Assembly (NCBI GenBank): GCA_035601835.1
Contig: DATNNM010000012.1
Coordinates: forward strand, 202,501 to 237,023
Direction of reading: 5' to 3'
Length of the DNA: 34,523 nucleotides
Source of the DNA: Candidatus Tumulicola sp.
GTDB lineage: Bacteria > Vulcanimicrobiota > Vulcanimicrobiia > Eremiobacterales > Eremiobacteraceae
Positions 24,169 to 32,470 of this stretch are shown one piece after another. The stretch's first letter is position 1. The number at the start of each line of letters is the position of its first letter. The notes beneath the pieces are model-generated. The model searched no databases. It was not told the DNA's origin and saw only the letters and a program-made list of their open reading frames with translations. The position numbers were made by a program, and so were the translations under genes.

Positions 24169-24891
24169 CTACCGGTGCCCGAAGAACCCGCCACGCGTCG
24201 GCGTGCAGTAGCCGCCGCCGATGATGATGCCACCGGGGACGACGCCACCTGGATTGAACACGCCGGTCGGCGGCCGCTCGTTCCAAACGGGTCCGCCCGT
24301 GCTCCTTCGTGTGCCCGAGTCAACCGTGGTCGGATCATCAACAGGGGCCGAGCCAGAGTTGGTGGACTCGTTTTTCGGATTGGTCGACGCCGAAGTTGAA
24401 GACTGGGTCCGGGGTGCGGTTCTCGGTGCGGTTTGCCAAATGGGCCGAGTTTGGATCGTGCGATACGGCCGCGACACTACCGCGTGCTGCGCCGCAGTCA
24501 CCGTGCTCGGCACCGCGACGGTGTATCGTGGTGTGCTGACGACTTGTGGTGCGATAACAACAGGCATGCCGACCTTTAGTCCGGCCGCGCCTTTATAACC
24601 AGCAGCGAAAACCGGATGCGCCACCGTCGCCGGCATCAGCAAGCGAGCCACGATGTAAGCGGCCGCTAATGCGAAGACCCCCAAAATGGCGGTCAGGTGC
24701 CACGGGCGGATCGCAAAACGCCGCACCGCCGCGGCAGTCGCCACCGCGGGGATCGCGCGCTCTTCAATAGAGGGATAGAGTTCTGGATTTGCGGCGACGA
24801 GCCGCTTTGCGAGTTCTTTATCGACGAGGGCTGAGAGCTTTTCGTCCAGCGAATCAGAATCAACAGTGCGCCTGTGCCGATGATCGATCAC
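24169..24891 (-). CDS. Single-pass membrane protein ending in a CxPxR formylglycine tag
   Basis: The 240-residue protein has a charged N-terminal part (residues 1-60), a membrane segment at about 65-86 preceded by positive charges (RRFAIRPWH), then a Thr/Ser/Pro/Asn-rich exported region and a glycine-rich end. The last 13 residues, YCTPTRGGFFGHR (C229), fit the sulfatase consensus C-x-[PA]-[ST]-R-G-x-x-x-x-x-R closely; the rest has no sulfatase similarity. The positive-inside rule puts the C-terminus outside, where the co-encoded FGE acts. GTG 24891 is chosen because GGAGG lies 6 nt upstream. Positions 24564-24585 inside the gene resemble a degenerate REP. No known family was recognised; the substrate role is inferred. 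Confidence 0.82.
   Translation of the reverse strand: MIDHRHRRTVDSDSLDEKLSALVDKELAKRLVAANPELYPSIEERAIPAVATAAAVRRFAIRPWHLTAILGVFALAAAYIVARLLMPATVAHPVFAAGYKGAAGLKVGMPVVIAPQVVSTPRYTVAVPSTVTAAQHAVVSRPYRTIQTRPIWQTAPRTAPRTQSSTSASTNPKNESTNSGSAPVDDPTTVDSGTRRSTGGPVWNERPPTGVFNPGGVVPGGIIIGGGYCTPTRGGFFGHR
24172..24210 (-). other. Predicted formylglycine (aldehyde-tag-like) motif
   Basis: Codons for YCTPTRGGFFGHR, ending at the stop codon. Compared with the sulfatase-derived tag LCTPSRGSLFTGR, seven of 13 positions are identical, including Cys, Pro, Arg and the final Arg. FGE would convert C229 to formylglycine. Confidence 0.75.
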
Positions 24892-25053
24892 GGTAGGCCT
24901 CCGACTGCCCCAAAGCACCCCTGGATGGATGGCGTGATTACGCGGGCGGCCCCGCCAAGCCTGCAACGACCAATGAACAATCTTTCTCAGACTTCGCGTG
25001 GTGGAATTCTATGGATTTCCCCAGCCAAAGCCACCGCCGCGTAGCCCTTCCGC

Positions 25054-26307
25054 TCAAAACGCCGTGTAAGGCTTGCCCGCCTGCGGCATCTTGATCGAGG
25101 GCGGGCGATGAACGATGTGCGGGAGCTTCTTCGGGCACGTCATGTAGGGGCGCAAGGCCGCATCCGCAGGATTCCGGCACAAGAGATAATTGCGCTGCGG
25201 GTCGGTGGTCAGAACGTGCCTCATCGTCGCCACTTGACCCTCGCTGAACGTCGCCGGCCGCTTGCACACGAAGTAGCTCATCACGTCGCCTTTGTCCGGA
25301 CGAAACGTGAGCGCAACAGGCTTGCCCGCGAACGAGGCGTGCAAAGTGTATCGCGCGGCGTGGAACACCACCCTCGCGCCGCTGCCATCCTTGATCGTCT
25401 TATCGGGCGTGTCGCACATGCTGAGGTTGTTGTCCGTGAACAGATGGGCGCCGGCGTCCGACGGCGTGTCAGGCACGGTGAACGTCCAGCCGCTCATGAT
25501 GGGGGTTCCGTCGTCGATCAACGGCCCACCGGCCGAATCGCCGTCATAGATCCTGATGGACCGTTTCGTTCCGGCGCGAGGCGTTCCATCATACCAGGAT
25601 TGCAGCAGCGCGGGCGTCGACAAGAAGTCGTACGACCCCGGGAACGTGTGCGGCAGACCGAAATAATGGCCGACTTCATGCGTGAGTTGGCCGAAGAGCT
25701 GATAGACGTACCAGCCGCCGGCGTTCTTGATGCCGCAACCCGACTTATCGGGGCCCAGCGGCCCGTAGGGCTGCCCGGCTTTGACGCGGTCGGTCGCTAC
25801 GGTCGTATAGCAGTAGACCGACGGCATCACGGTATAGCTCGCGCTGCACCCTGAGGTACTAGAGCCCGTGCACCCAGAGCTGCCGACGGGGACGTACTCG
25901 TTGTACGCGGTGTAGCCATTGCCGGTCACCGCGACGCCCGAGCCCGCGGGATTGTATGCGCGGAAGAAGACGACCATCTTGTTCGGATATTTGGCGGCGT
26001 GCACCGATGCGACCCCATTGCTGTTATGGTCCAGACGGTTGATCGTGCTGTTCCGCACGCGCGCGAGGTCCTTCTTCGGATCGAAGTCGATGACGATGTT
26101 CGCATGCGACACCCTCAACGACTCATTCGCGTTGTCGATCCACTGCTCGAGCTGCGCGATGCTGAGGACGCCTTTCGGGTTGCTCCCGTCGTTGTCCGAA
26201 AGAAGCACGGCCTCCATGCGCACGTGGATCATCATTGAATCTGGCGCGTCTGCCTTTGCGGCCGCGACCAGCAAGAACACAAACATAGCAGCAAGCAGGT
26301 GTTTCAA
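25054..26307 (-). CDS. Secreted M43-type (pappalysin/cytophagalysin-like) zinc metalloprotease
   Basis: The 417-residue protein has a signal peptide (KHLLAAMFVFLLVAAAKA) and the metzincin zinc site HEVGHYFGLPHTF (H210, E211, H214, H220) with a Met-turn DVMSYF (M343), the form seen in M43 peptidases. Several cysteines suggest disulfides and export. It begins with TTG 26307, supported by GGAGG 6 nt upstream. It is divergent from the 615-residue secreted protein and lies upstream of the tag protein and FGE genes, 162 nt away, possibly in the same transcript. The 162-nt gap shows no gene. Confidence 0.87.
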   Translation of the reverse strand: MKHLLAAMFVFLLVAAAKADAPDSMMIHVRMEAVLLSDNDGSNPKGVLSIAQLEQWIDNANESLRVSHANIVIDFDPKKDLARVRNSTINRLDHNSNGVASVHAAKYPNKMVVFFRAYNPAGSGVAVTGNGYTAYNEYVPVGSSGCTGSSTSGCSASYTVMPSVYCYTTVATDRVKAGQPYGPLGPDKSGCGIKNAGGWYVYQLFGQLTHEVGHYFGLPHTFPGSYDFLSTPALLQSWYDGTPRAGTKRSIRIYDGDSAGGPLIDDGTPIMSGWTFTVPDTPSDAGAHLFTDNNLSMCDTPDKTIKDGSGARVVFHAARYTLHASFAGKPVALTFRPDKGDVMSYFVCKRPATFSEGQVATMRHVLTTDPQRNYLLCRNPADAALRPYMTCPKKLPHIVHRPPSIKMPQAGKPYTAF

Positions 26308-26394
26308 AGTCGCCCTCCTCCACCGAGAACCACGGTAGATTCTTGAAAGGCGGGCGCGTGCCTCTGTGAGAATTATTCCGCGGGTGGTAAAAAA

Positions 26395-28242
26395 ATGAAA
26401 CTAATATTGCGCTTCGCGTCACTCGCCGTTGTCATGACGCTCGTTCTCGCGTTCGGGCCTGCCCGAGCGGGCTTGCCCGGGATCCCTGGTGTTCCAAGTA
26501 TCCCTTCCGTACACCAAGCCGCGAAGGACCTCGTCTCTAAGCAACTCGTCAAACAGATGGGGGACGAGTTCAACCTCGAGCAGCCCCTGCGCCTGAGCGC
26601 GGCCGCGGAATATCCGATAACGGCGACGTTGCCCGGCGGTCCATTCCGCCCGGTGAGCCAAAATGTCGTCAAGAGTCTGTACGCGCATTCGCACGACGGC
26701 CGCGTGCACTTTCCGGTCGGCGATTATGCGATCAGCGTCTTTAACTACTGCATGCTCGCTCATCAACATGTTCCGACCCGCAACAAGTTCCGCCTCACGC
26801 CGATCCAGGGCCGGTGGGCCGACATCGCCTCGGCGCTGTTCGCCCGCACTTCCTATGGCTACAATCCCCATGACGTCCAAATCCTCACCTGGTCGTTGCT
26901 GGCCGGCATGAAGTACCAAGAGCTTTCCCCGGCTTCACGGCATCTCGTGGACACGGTCTTACCCGACTTCAAGTCGCGCATGCAGGAGAGCTTCTACGAG
27001 AAACTCCAGCGGTACTGGACTCAGATCTCGTCTAAAGTGCCTGGCATTCCCAGTTTTGACGCCGCGCTCGGTCAGATGGGCGGCGTCGGTAAATCCATCG
27101 TCGAGCTGCGTAACATACGTAACGAGCTCGTCAGCAGCGCGGCAGACTACGACGCCATCATGAGGGATTTCGCCACCATTGGCCTCGCTCGAGTCCCCAG
27201 CGACATCGCGCCCACCCCGTGGAGCATCATCAAGCCGGGCGTCTACGCGCGCATGCTCGACAAGGGGGGCTACCTGAACCCCGGCGTGCTCGAAATTCGC
27301 GTCACGCGCGAAGCCGTGTCTCAGCGCAGCATCCAAGTCGCCAGTCTCGGCAGCCGCGGATTCCCATACAGCATTGCTGCCGGGATGGGCGGGGCCGATC
27401 TGGGCACCACGGGGATGGCGGGCTATCCGGGCGGCGCGGTTCAGGCACTTGGTTGGAATCCGAAACCAGGGGATGACCCCGGCAATGGCTCCCCCGGTGG
27501 AGGCGCGCCGAATCCCGGTTCGGCACCCGGCGCAAACGGAGGTCCAAACCCAGGTCAGGCGCCGAACAACGGCGGCACGCCGAACCCCGGTGAGAGCCCG
27601 GGCGACGGCGGCGGTGGGGGCGGAGGCAACAACGGCGGCAACAACCCTAACAAACCGAAACCCAACGAAGACGACGGCGATAGTTCGTCGCCCTGCGATC
27701 CCCCCGATAACGTGTTCGGCGTCGACAAGGGCAAGCTTATTAGTGACAGCCCTGGCGGTATGGACATCGGCCGCGGCGGCGGACACGGCATCGTTTGCCT
27801 GTTGCTCCGGCCATTTGTCAGTCTCGCACCCCTTGGCTGGCCAAAACGGCCTGGCGGCCAAGTCGATGATGGAGCGGCAAGCTTCAGCCTATTCGGACAT
27901 GGCCAGCCCGGCCATGTCGTGATCATCGCACATTACACTTGGGCGACCACCTCGACACCGACTCAGCTCTACGCGAAAAAGCACGTCACCGCTATCATCG
28001 ATTACGGAAACGTCACGGCGTTTTGCCCTGATTTGACGCAAACATTGGCGGGAAACGGGCCCCAAGGCGGTTGGCTCAGCGGTGCCGAGCTTGAAAACCG
28101 TCTGTGCATCACCGGCATGAAGGGTCAAGCGATTCATGTGAACGCATGGGTCGTCGATGGCGACTTTGCCGGATCTCAAGCTCAAGCGCGCCAAGTCGAC
28201 CCGAACAACTTCCTTTACGAGGACAGTTCGGGTACCATGTGA
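26395..28242 (+). CDS. Large secreted protein: helical N-terminal domain, Gly/Pro/Asn linker, Cys-containing C-terminal domain
   Basis: The 615-residue protein has a signal peptide (residues 1-25), a mostly helical N-terminal region (about 26-330, including FPVGDYAISVFNYCMLAHQH and NPHDVQILTWSLLAGMKYQEL), a flexible linker of repeated NPGxxPGxxGG-type units (about 354-437), and a C-terminal domain (438-615) with four cysteines (SPCDPP, GIVCLL, TAFCPDL, RLCITG), which could form two disulfides. I do not recognise a named family. The TGATG overlap with the next gene shows they are translated together. GGTGG precedes the ATG. Confidence 0.8.
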   Translation: MKLILRFASLAVVMTLVLAFGPARAGLPGIPGVPSIPSVHQAAKDLVSKQLVKQMGDEFNLEQPLRLSAAAEYPITATLPGGPFRPVSQNVVKSLYAHSHDGRVHFPVGDYAISVFNYCMLAHQHVPTRNKFRLTPIQGRWADIASALFARTSYGYNPHDVQILTWSLLAGMKYQELSPASRHLVDTVLPDFKSRMQESFYEKLQRYWTQISSKVPGIPSFDAALGQMGGVGKSIVELRNIRNELVSSAADYDAIMRDFATIGLARVPSDIAPTPWSIIKPGVYARMLDKGGYLNPGVLEIRVTREAVSQRSIQVASLGSRGFPYSIAAGMGGADLGTTGMAGYPGGAVQALGWNPKPGDDPGNGSPGGGAPNPGSAPGANGGPNPGQAPNNGGTPNPGESPGDGGGGGGGNNGGNNPNKPKPNEDDGDSSSPCDPPDNVFGVDKGKLISDSPGGMDIGRGGGHGIVCLLLRPFVSLAPLGWPKRPGGQVDDGAASFSLFGHGQPGHVVIIAHYTWATTSTPTQLYAKKHVTAIIDYGNVTAFCPDLTQTLAGNGPQGGWLSGAELENRLCITGMKGQAIHVNAWVVDGDFAGSQAQARQVDPNNFLYEDSSGTM

Positions 28243-28760
28243 TGAACGCTCGCGGTCTCCGAATACTTGTCGCCGCATCCCTCGCCTTAGGGCTGTCCTC
28301 GACACCCTTCGTAGCCCGCGGGGACAGCGATGACCCGGCGGCGATTGCAAAGTTCCTATCGATTGGCTTCGCGAACGCCCACGATGGCTTCATGGCGCTC
28401 CGCGGACAGCGTTTGACCGACGAGATTTACAGAGCGTCGGAGTGGCCCGATCACACGCACTTTATCACGTGCCTCGTGCTCTTCTCGAAGACTCTTAGCG
28501 CATATGTGTACGCCTGCACTTCGACGGCACGGAGCGAATCGTTTAATGCGCTCTTCAACATGGCGTCGGACGCTGTGCAGGCAAACTTGCCTGGCGGCTA
28601 CACCAGCGGTCCTGTCGATCAAGGTGGAGGTAGCGGCGCCGTAAGCCAAATGTGGTCCCGCGCAGGGTATCCGTACGTCCTCTTGACCGAAAAAACCAAC
28701 GGCGCGGACGATCAACCCGAATACACCATAGCAATAACCGCGAGCCCAGCGTCGAATTAG
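28242..28760 (+). CDS. Small secreted protein, partner of the 615-residue protein
   Basis: The 172-residue protein has a signal peptide (ILVAASLALGLSSTPFVARG) and two cysteines (FITCLVL, VYACTS) likely to pair. It overlaps the preceding gene by one base (TGATG). No family was recognised. The tight coupling suggests that the two exported products act together. Confidence 0.8.
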   Translation: MNARGLRILVAASLALGLSSTPFVARGDSDDPAAIAKFLSIGFANAHDGFMALRGQRLTDEIYRASEWPDHTHFITCLVLFSKTLSAYVYACTSTARSESFNALFNMASDAVQANLPGGYTSGPVDQGGGSGAVSQMWSRAGYPYVLLTEKTNGADDQPEYTIAITASPASN

Positions 28761-28767
28761 CGGGTTT

Positions 28768-29328
28768 CTACTTGCAGAGCACGAGATACCGGAACGGATC
28801 GTCTGAGTATTTCATCTCCGTGAAACAGATGCCGCCGAGCGACAGCTCCAGGCGCGGCGTCGCCTTTTCCGTTACGATGAGCAATGGCGCTCCCGAGGAT
28901 GCTCGCACGTACCAATACGAGAGATACGACGAGCCTCGTACCGGAATGCCTGAAGTCTGGCCCCAACGATACACGCGCTGCGCATCCGCGACGTTGAAGC
29001 GCCGCACGAGTTTGTCGCCCGAATTGGTGTCGTCGCGCACCTCCTCGGGATCTAGGCGCTGCAACGCGGGCGCGCCGACGTAGCGAAACCCAATCGGACG
29101 TTCCGTCGTGTCTCGACCCTCCATCTGAACGGTCACCAGCAAAAGCGGATACTTTTCGCCCCGCACGCGGATCAGCTGGAACCTCGATTGGTTGACGTAA
29201 CCGTCCTCGTCCAACGTCGTGTGCGCTACTTTGCCCGCGACGTAGTATGCAACGCGAGCCCCATGCATCCAACCGTCTGCACGCATCGTGAGCGTTGCAC
29301 GAACATCGTCGAGGGTCACTGTGATCAT
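28768..29328 (-). CDS. Hypothetical protein
   Basis: The 186-residue protein is rich in beta-strand-like alternation (RFQLIRVRGEKYPLLLVTVQMEG, LVRRFNVADAQRVYRW) and has no signal peptide at this start. No family was recognised. It is convergent with the small secreted protein, 7 nt away. The ribosome site is weak; a REP element lies just upstream. Confidence 0.6.
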   Translation of the reverse strand: MITVTLDDVRATLTMRADGWMHGARVAYYVAGKVAHTTLDEDGYVNQSRFQLIRVRGEKYPLLLVTVQMEGRDTTERPIGFRYVGAPALQRLDPEEVRDDTNSGDKLVRRFNVADAQRVYRWGQTSGIPVRGSSYLSYWYVRASSGAPLLIVTEKATPRLELSLGGICFTEMKYSDDPFRYLVLCK

Positions 29329-29348
29329 TTGCCCGCTATCCGCCTAAT

Positions 29349-29373
29349 GTGGTATGCCGGACTTTAGTCCGGC
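29349..29373 (+). repeat. REP element, GTGGTATGCCGGAC family
   Basis: GTGGTAT followed by GCCGGAC-TTTA-GTCCGGC, the same family as 17259-17283. On the minus strand its loop supplies the TAA stop of the VOC gene. Confidence 0.88.
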
Positions 29374-29732
29374 TCTTTATGCGTAGCGATTTGCCAATCG
29401 TTACCGTAAGGGTCCTTTACCATCGCGCGACGATCTCCATACGGCACATCGCGAGGCTCCTCAAGCGAAACGGCGCCGGCTTTCAATGCGCGCACATACG
29501 TTGCGTCGACATCATCGACGTAGAGGTGGAGAAAGGCCGGCATCGGTTTGCGAGGGCCAACGCCGCTCACCATGATGATCGAATCGCCGATTCTCATCTG
29601 GGATGGCGCGGTGGTCACGAAATCTCCGCTCGCGCCGAACGCGTCCTTGAGGAACTGAACCAGCCCGGCTGGGTCATGAACCACGAGACGAGGAGTGACG
29701 CTATGCCAACCCGCCGGAATCGATTTCGCCAT
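29364..29732 (-). CDS. VOC-superfamily protein (PhnB/glyoxalase-like)
   Basis: The 122-residue protein has the paired beta-alpha-beta-beta-beta pattern: SVTPRLVVHDPAGLVQFLKDAFGA, MRIGDSIIMVSG, then FLHLYVDDVDATYVRALKAGA and YGDRRAMVKDPYGNDWQIATH. These are bleomycin-resistance/glyoxalase-fold proteins with many functions, so the substrate is unknown. ATG 29732 (MAKSIPAGW) fits the domain; an upstream in-frame ATG at 29816 is less likely. Its final EPD and stop are encoded within a REP copy. Confidence 0.87.
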   Translation of the reverse strand: MAKSIPAGWHSVTPRLVVHDPAGLVQFLKDAFGASGDFVTTAPSQMRIGDSIIMVSGVGPRKPMPAFLHLYVDDVDATYVRALKAGAVSLEEPRDVPYGDRRAMVKDPYGNDWQIATHKEPD

Positions 29733-29873
29733 TTGGGGGCTTGATTGTCGCTGACAGATTTCATTCCTTCGAGTTGCATGTATCGTTTGACAGGTATTCG
29801 GCCGGTCTTCGAGCAACCGAGTGACCAGTTGTTCTCATCTGCATCTCTGCATCCGAAAGAAAGTGTGATTAGG

Positions 29874-31184
29874 ATGATCAGACGGCGTCTGATTTCCTTT
29901 GTTCTCGTGACGGGAATGCTCGCCGTCTTCCAGGTCGGTTGCCAGTCATCGTCAGCGGTGCCGGCGGTGAAGCCGCTGCCGGGTCAAGCCGGCACGTTGG
30001 CGCACGCCCATCCTGTACACTTCGACCGACTCCACATCCATGTCGTCAACGGCTACGGAGAATTCCGCGGCGGCCCGGAGACGTTTGTGCCGCGCGGGAA
30101 CAACTACATACGGCTGGCTCGGGTCGACGGTTTTTACGGTTCATCGATGGTCACCCACACGACTTTCAACGTCGGTCTGTACGACTCCGCGCGCGCGGAA
30201 GACGCATTGAGCCAAATGGAAGCGCTCGGTTACAACGTGGTGCGCGTGTTTTTGAACGGATGCTGTTTTGGTTCCATGTACCTGTCGGCGAACGGTCCGC
30301 TCAATAACGCGTACCTGCCGAACGTCGCCGACTTCCTGCGCCGCGCAAAAAGCCACGGCATCCGCACCGTCCTGACGACAGATTTCGCATACGGACGCGA
30401 CCCGAGCTTCGCGCCGTGCAGCGCCAATTTCGGCGGGCAGAATCTCCGCTATTTGACCAGTTGCGGCGTGGCAGCCGATAAGGGGTTTTTCACCGACCTC
30501 ATCAACGGCCTCAACGCAGCCGGTGCGCCGATGGACGATATTTTCTCCTACGAACTTCGCCCCGAGCAGGACTTCAACGGCGATCAGCTGCCGCTGAGCT
30601 TGAACGCCGGCATGGTCACCACGGCGAACGGGCAGACGTACGACATGTCGAGCGCAATGTCGCGCCAGCAGATGATGGACGACGGGCTGGTGTTCTGGGC
30701 GAACGAGGTGACGGCGCAGATCAAGGCGCTAGCGCCGCAGACGTTCGTCGACATCGGCTTCTTCGCCCCGAATGCGCCCACGGTTTGGCGGGATAACGGG
30801 GATAACACTCGCATCGTCAAGCCGTATCCGGCCATCGCGTCCTCGAATGTGGACTACGTCAAGTTTTCGCTCTATCCCGATCAGGGGCTCACGCTCGCGC
30901 AAGCTGCGACGAACTTCGGCTTCGCCGGCTTTCAGCAAAAACCGATCGTCATGGGCGAATTCGGCGAGCTTACTTCCTTCTCGGTCCAGCAGGCCGCGGC
31001 GACGCTCAAGCAGTGGCAGATCGACTCGTGCAACCTGTACCACTTCAAAGGCTGGCAGTTGTGGTCGTGGGATACGGAGCCGGGGGAGCAGGTCGACATT
31101 TCACTCTGGACCGCGGTTGACTCAGGTGGCGTGATAAACAACAGTTTGGCGCCGGGGGCTCGCCCGGACCCCTGCGCCCCCTGA
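29874..31184 (+). CDS. Lipoprotein with GH5-like (cellulase-fold) glycosidase domain
   Basis: The 436-residue protein has a lipoprotein signal (LISFVLVTGMLAVFQVGC) and a TIM-barrel of the glycoside hydrolase 5 type: FVPRGNNYIRLA, ALSQMEALGYNVVRVFLNGC, DDIFSYELRPEQDF (E227 or E231 as acid/base) and PIVMGEFGE (E362 as nucleophile). The acid/base motif lacks the usual Asn-Glu-Pro, so the specificity, and even the activity, is uncertain. The start at 29874 has no strong ribosome site; GTG 29865 is an alternative. It is divergent from the VOC gene. Confidence 0.75.
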   Translation: MIRRRLISFVLVTGMLAVFQVGCQSSSAVPAVKPLPGQAGTLAHAHPVHFDRLHIHVVNGYGEFRGGPETFVPRGNNYIRLARVDGFYGSSMVTHTTFNVGLYDSARAEDALSQMEALGYNVVRVFLNGCCFGSMYLSANGPLNNAYLPNVADFLRRAKSHGIRTVLTTDFAYGRDPSFAPCSANFGGQNLRYLTSCGVAADKGFFTDLINGLNAAGAPMDDIFSYELRPEQDFNGDQLPLSLNAGMVTTANGQTYDMSSAMSRQQMMDDGLVFWANEVTAQIKALAPQTFVDIGFFAPNAPTVWRDNGDNTRIVKPYPAIASSNVDYVKFSLYPDQGLTLAQAATNFGFAGFQQKPIVMGEFGELTSFSVQQAAATLKQWQIDSCNLYHFKGWQLWSWDTEPGEQVDISLWTAVDSGGVINNSLAPGARPDPCAP

Positions 31185-31216
31185 CCAACCGCAGTATCAT
31201 CTGCCGCGAGGTACAT

Positions 31217-31278
31217 GTAGCTACGGAGCTTTAGCTCCGTGCACCCTCGCTCCGTAGCCACGGAGCTTTAGCTCCGTG
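31217..31278 (+). repeat. Two REP elements, GTAG(C/T) CACGGAGC family
   Basis: 31217-31241 is GTAGCTACGGAGC-TTTA-GCTCCGTG and 31254-31278 is GTAGCCACGGAGC-TTTA-GCTCCGTG, direct copies 37 nt apart between the convergent GH5-like and serine hydrolase genes. The second ends 7 nt before the serine hydrolase stop. Confidence 0.88.
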
Positions 31279-31284
31279 CACCTG

Positions 31285-32466
31285 TCAGTCCAGATGCTGG
31301 TACACGATCTGTTCAAAATCTCTCAACGTGCGTATTGCTCCGTCGTCATAGAACGGATACAAGTGCATCAGCATGACACCCGCGACGTGCCGCCGCGGAT
31401 CGATCCAGAAGTGCGTGTTGCGAACGCCCGCCCAGCTCAGGCTGCCGGGACTGCGGAGTTTCGCGTCGCCGTCGCCTTCCGAGGCGATCATAAAACCAAG
31501 TCCGAACCGATCCCGCCCCGCGACAAGCGGAAACGGCTTTGTCATGATCGGGTCTGCAGCAGGCTGCTGCTCGACGAAGAGCGCTCCGATATGGTTTTCG
31601 CCCATCAGCCGCACGGACTCTTCGGTCAGAAGTGTGACCGAGCCAAGCGTGCCGCCGTTTAGCAACATCTGCACGAACAACCCATAGTCTTGCGCCGTCG
31701 AATACAAACCGCCATCCCCTTCGAACGGAGCGGTCGGTGTCGAGTCGATGGCCTTTCGCGGCCGCTCCCGCAGCATTCCGTTCGTGCGATCGTGGATCGT
31801 CGGCACGCGCGATTGCTTGTTTGAAGCGACCGCGAACGACGTGTCCGCCATCCCGAGCGGCCCGAAGATCCGCTCCTGAAAATACGCTTCGAGCGATCTG
31901 CCCGTGGCCTTCTCCACAATCATTCCGAGTACAGTCGTACCGGCGCCGTACGTCCACTTCTCGCCGGGGTCGTGCAGAAGGGGCAGCTCCCACTCTCTTT
32001 TCTGCGTGTCTTCCTGTAATCGGGCCACAATCGGGCTTGTGAAGGCGTAGCCGATACCCGAGGTGTGTGCCAACAGATGGCGGATCGTCACGGGGCGTTT
32101 CGCCGGTCGCGCCTCATACGAGCCGTCGCTCGCGTCGAAAGCTTGGATGACGCGCCAGTCCTCGAACCCCGTGAGGTGTCCAGATACCGGATCATCGAGC
32201 CGGAGCTTCCCGTCCTCCAAGAGCATCATGATCGCGACCGAGGTGATCGGCTTCGTCATTGAGGCGATGCCAAAGATGGCGTCGGATATCATTGGCACGT
32301 TGCGCGCGACGTCGAGCTTGCCGGCGCAGCCTTCGTACAGCACCCCGTCACGGTCAACGACCAGCGCCACCACACCCGGCGCGTCGCCACGCTGGACCGC
32401 CGCATCCAGCTGCCGCGAAAGAGCCAGGCTGCCGGCTTCCGATAGCCTGTGCCGAGCGTGCTTCAT
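31285..32466 (-). CDS. Serine hydrolase, class C beta-lactamase/esterase family
   Basis: The 393-residue protein has the catalytic SxxK motif ASMTK (S69, K72), the second motif YGAG (Y173; YxN in true beta-lactamases, with Ala here as in many EstB-type esterases) and the N-terminal GVVALVVDRDGVLYEGCAGKLD. No signal peptide is visible, so it is probably an intracellular esterase or peptidase rather than a beta-lactamase. It starts 4 nt after the higA stop, at the end of the TA operon. Confidence 0.88.
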   Translation of the reverse strand: MKHARHRLSEAGSLALSRQLDAAVQRGDAPGVVALVVDRDGVLYEGCAGKLDVARNVPMISDAIFGIASMTKPITSVAIMMLLEDGKLRLDDPVSGHLTGFEDWRVIQAFDASDGSYEARPAKRPVTIRHLLAHTSGIGYAFTSPIVARLQEDTQKREWELPLLHDPGEKWTYGAGTTVLGMIVEKATGRSLEAYFQERIFGPLGMADTSFAVASNKQSRVPTIHDRTNGMLRERPRKAIDSTPTAPFEGDGGLYSTAQDYGLFVQMLLNGGTLGSVTLLTEESVRLMGENHIGALFVEQQPAADPIMTKPFPLVAGRDRFGLGFMIASEGDGDAKLRSPGSLSWAGVRNTHFWIDPRRHVAGVMLMHLYPFYDDGAIRTLRDFEQIVYQHLD

Positions 32467-32470
32467 GAAC

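Noticed and set aside
24564-24585. Possible fifth REP type copy (GGCATGCCGACC-TTTA-GTCCGGC) within the tag-protein gene
   Set aside because: It differs from the GTGGTAT family at several bases, lacks the head, and has mispaired arms; it may be decayed or chance, so it is not listed as a feature.
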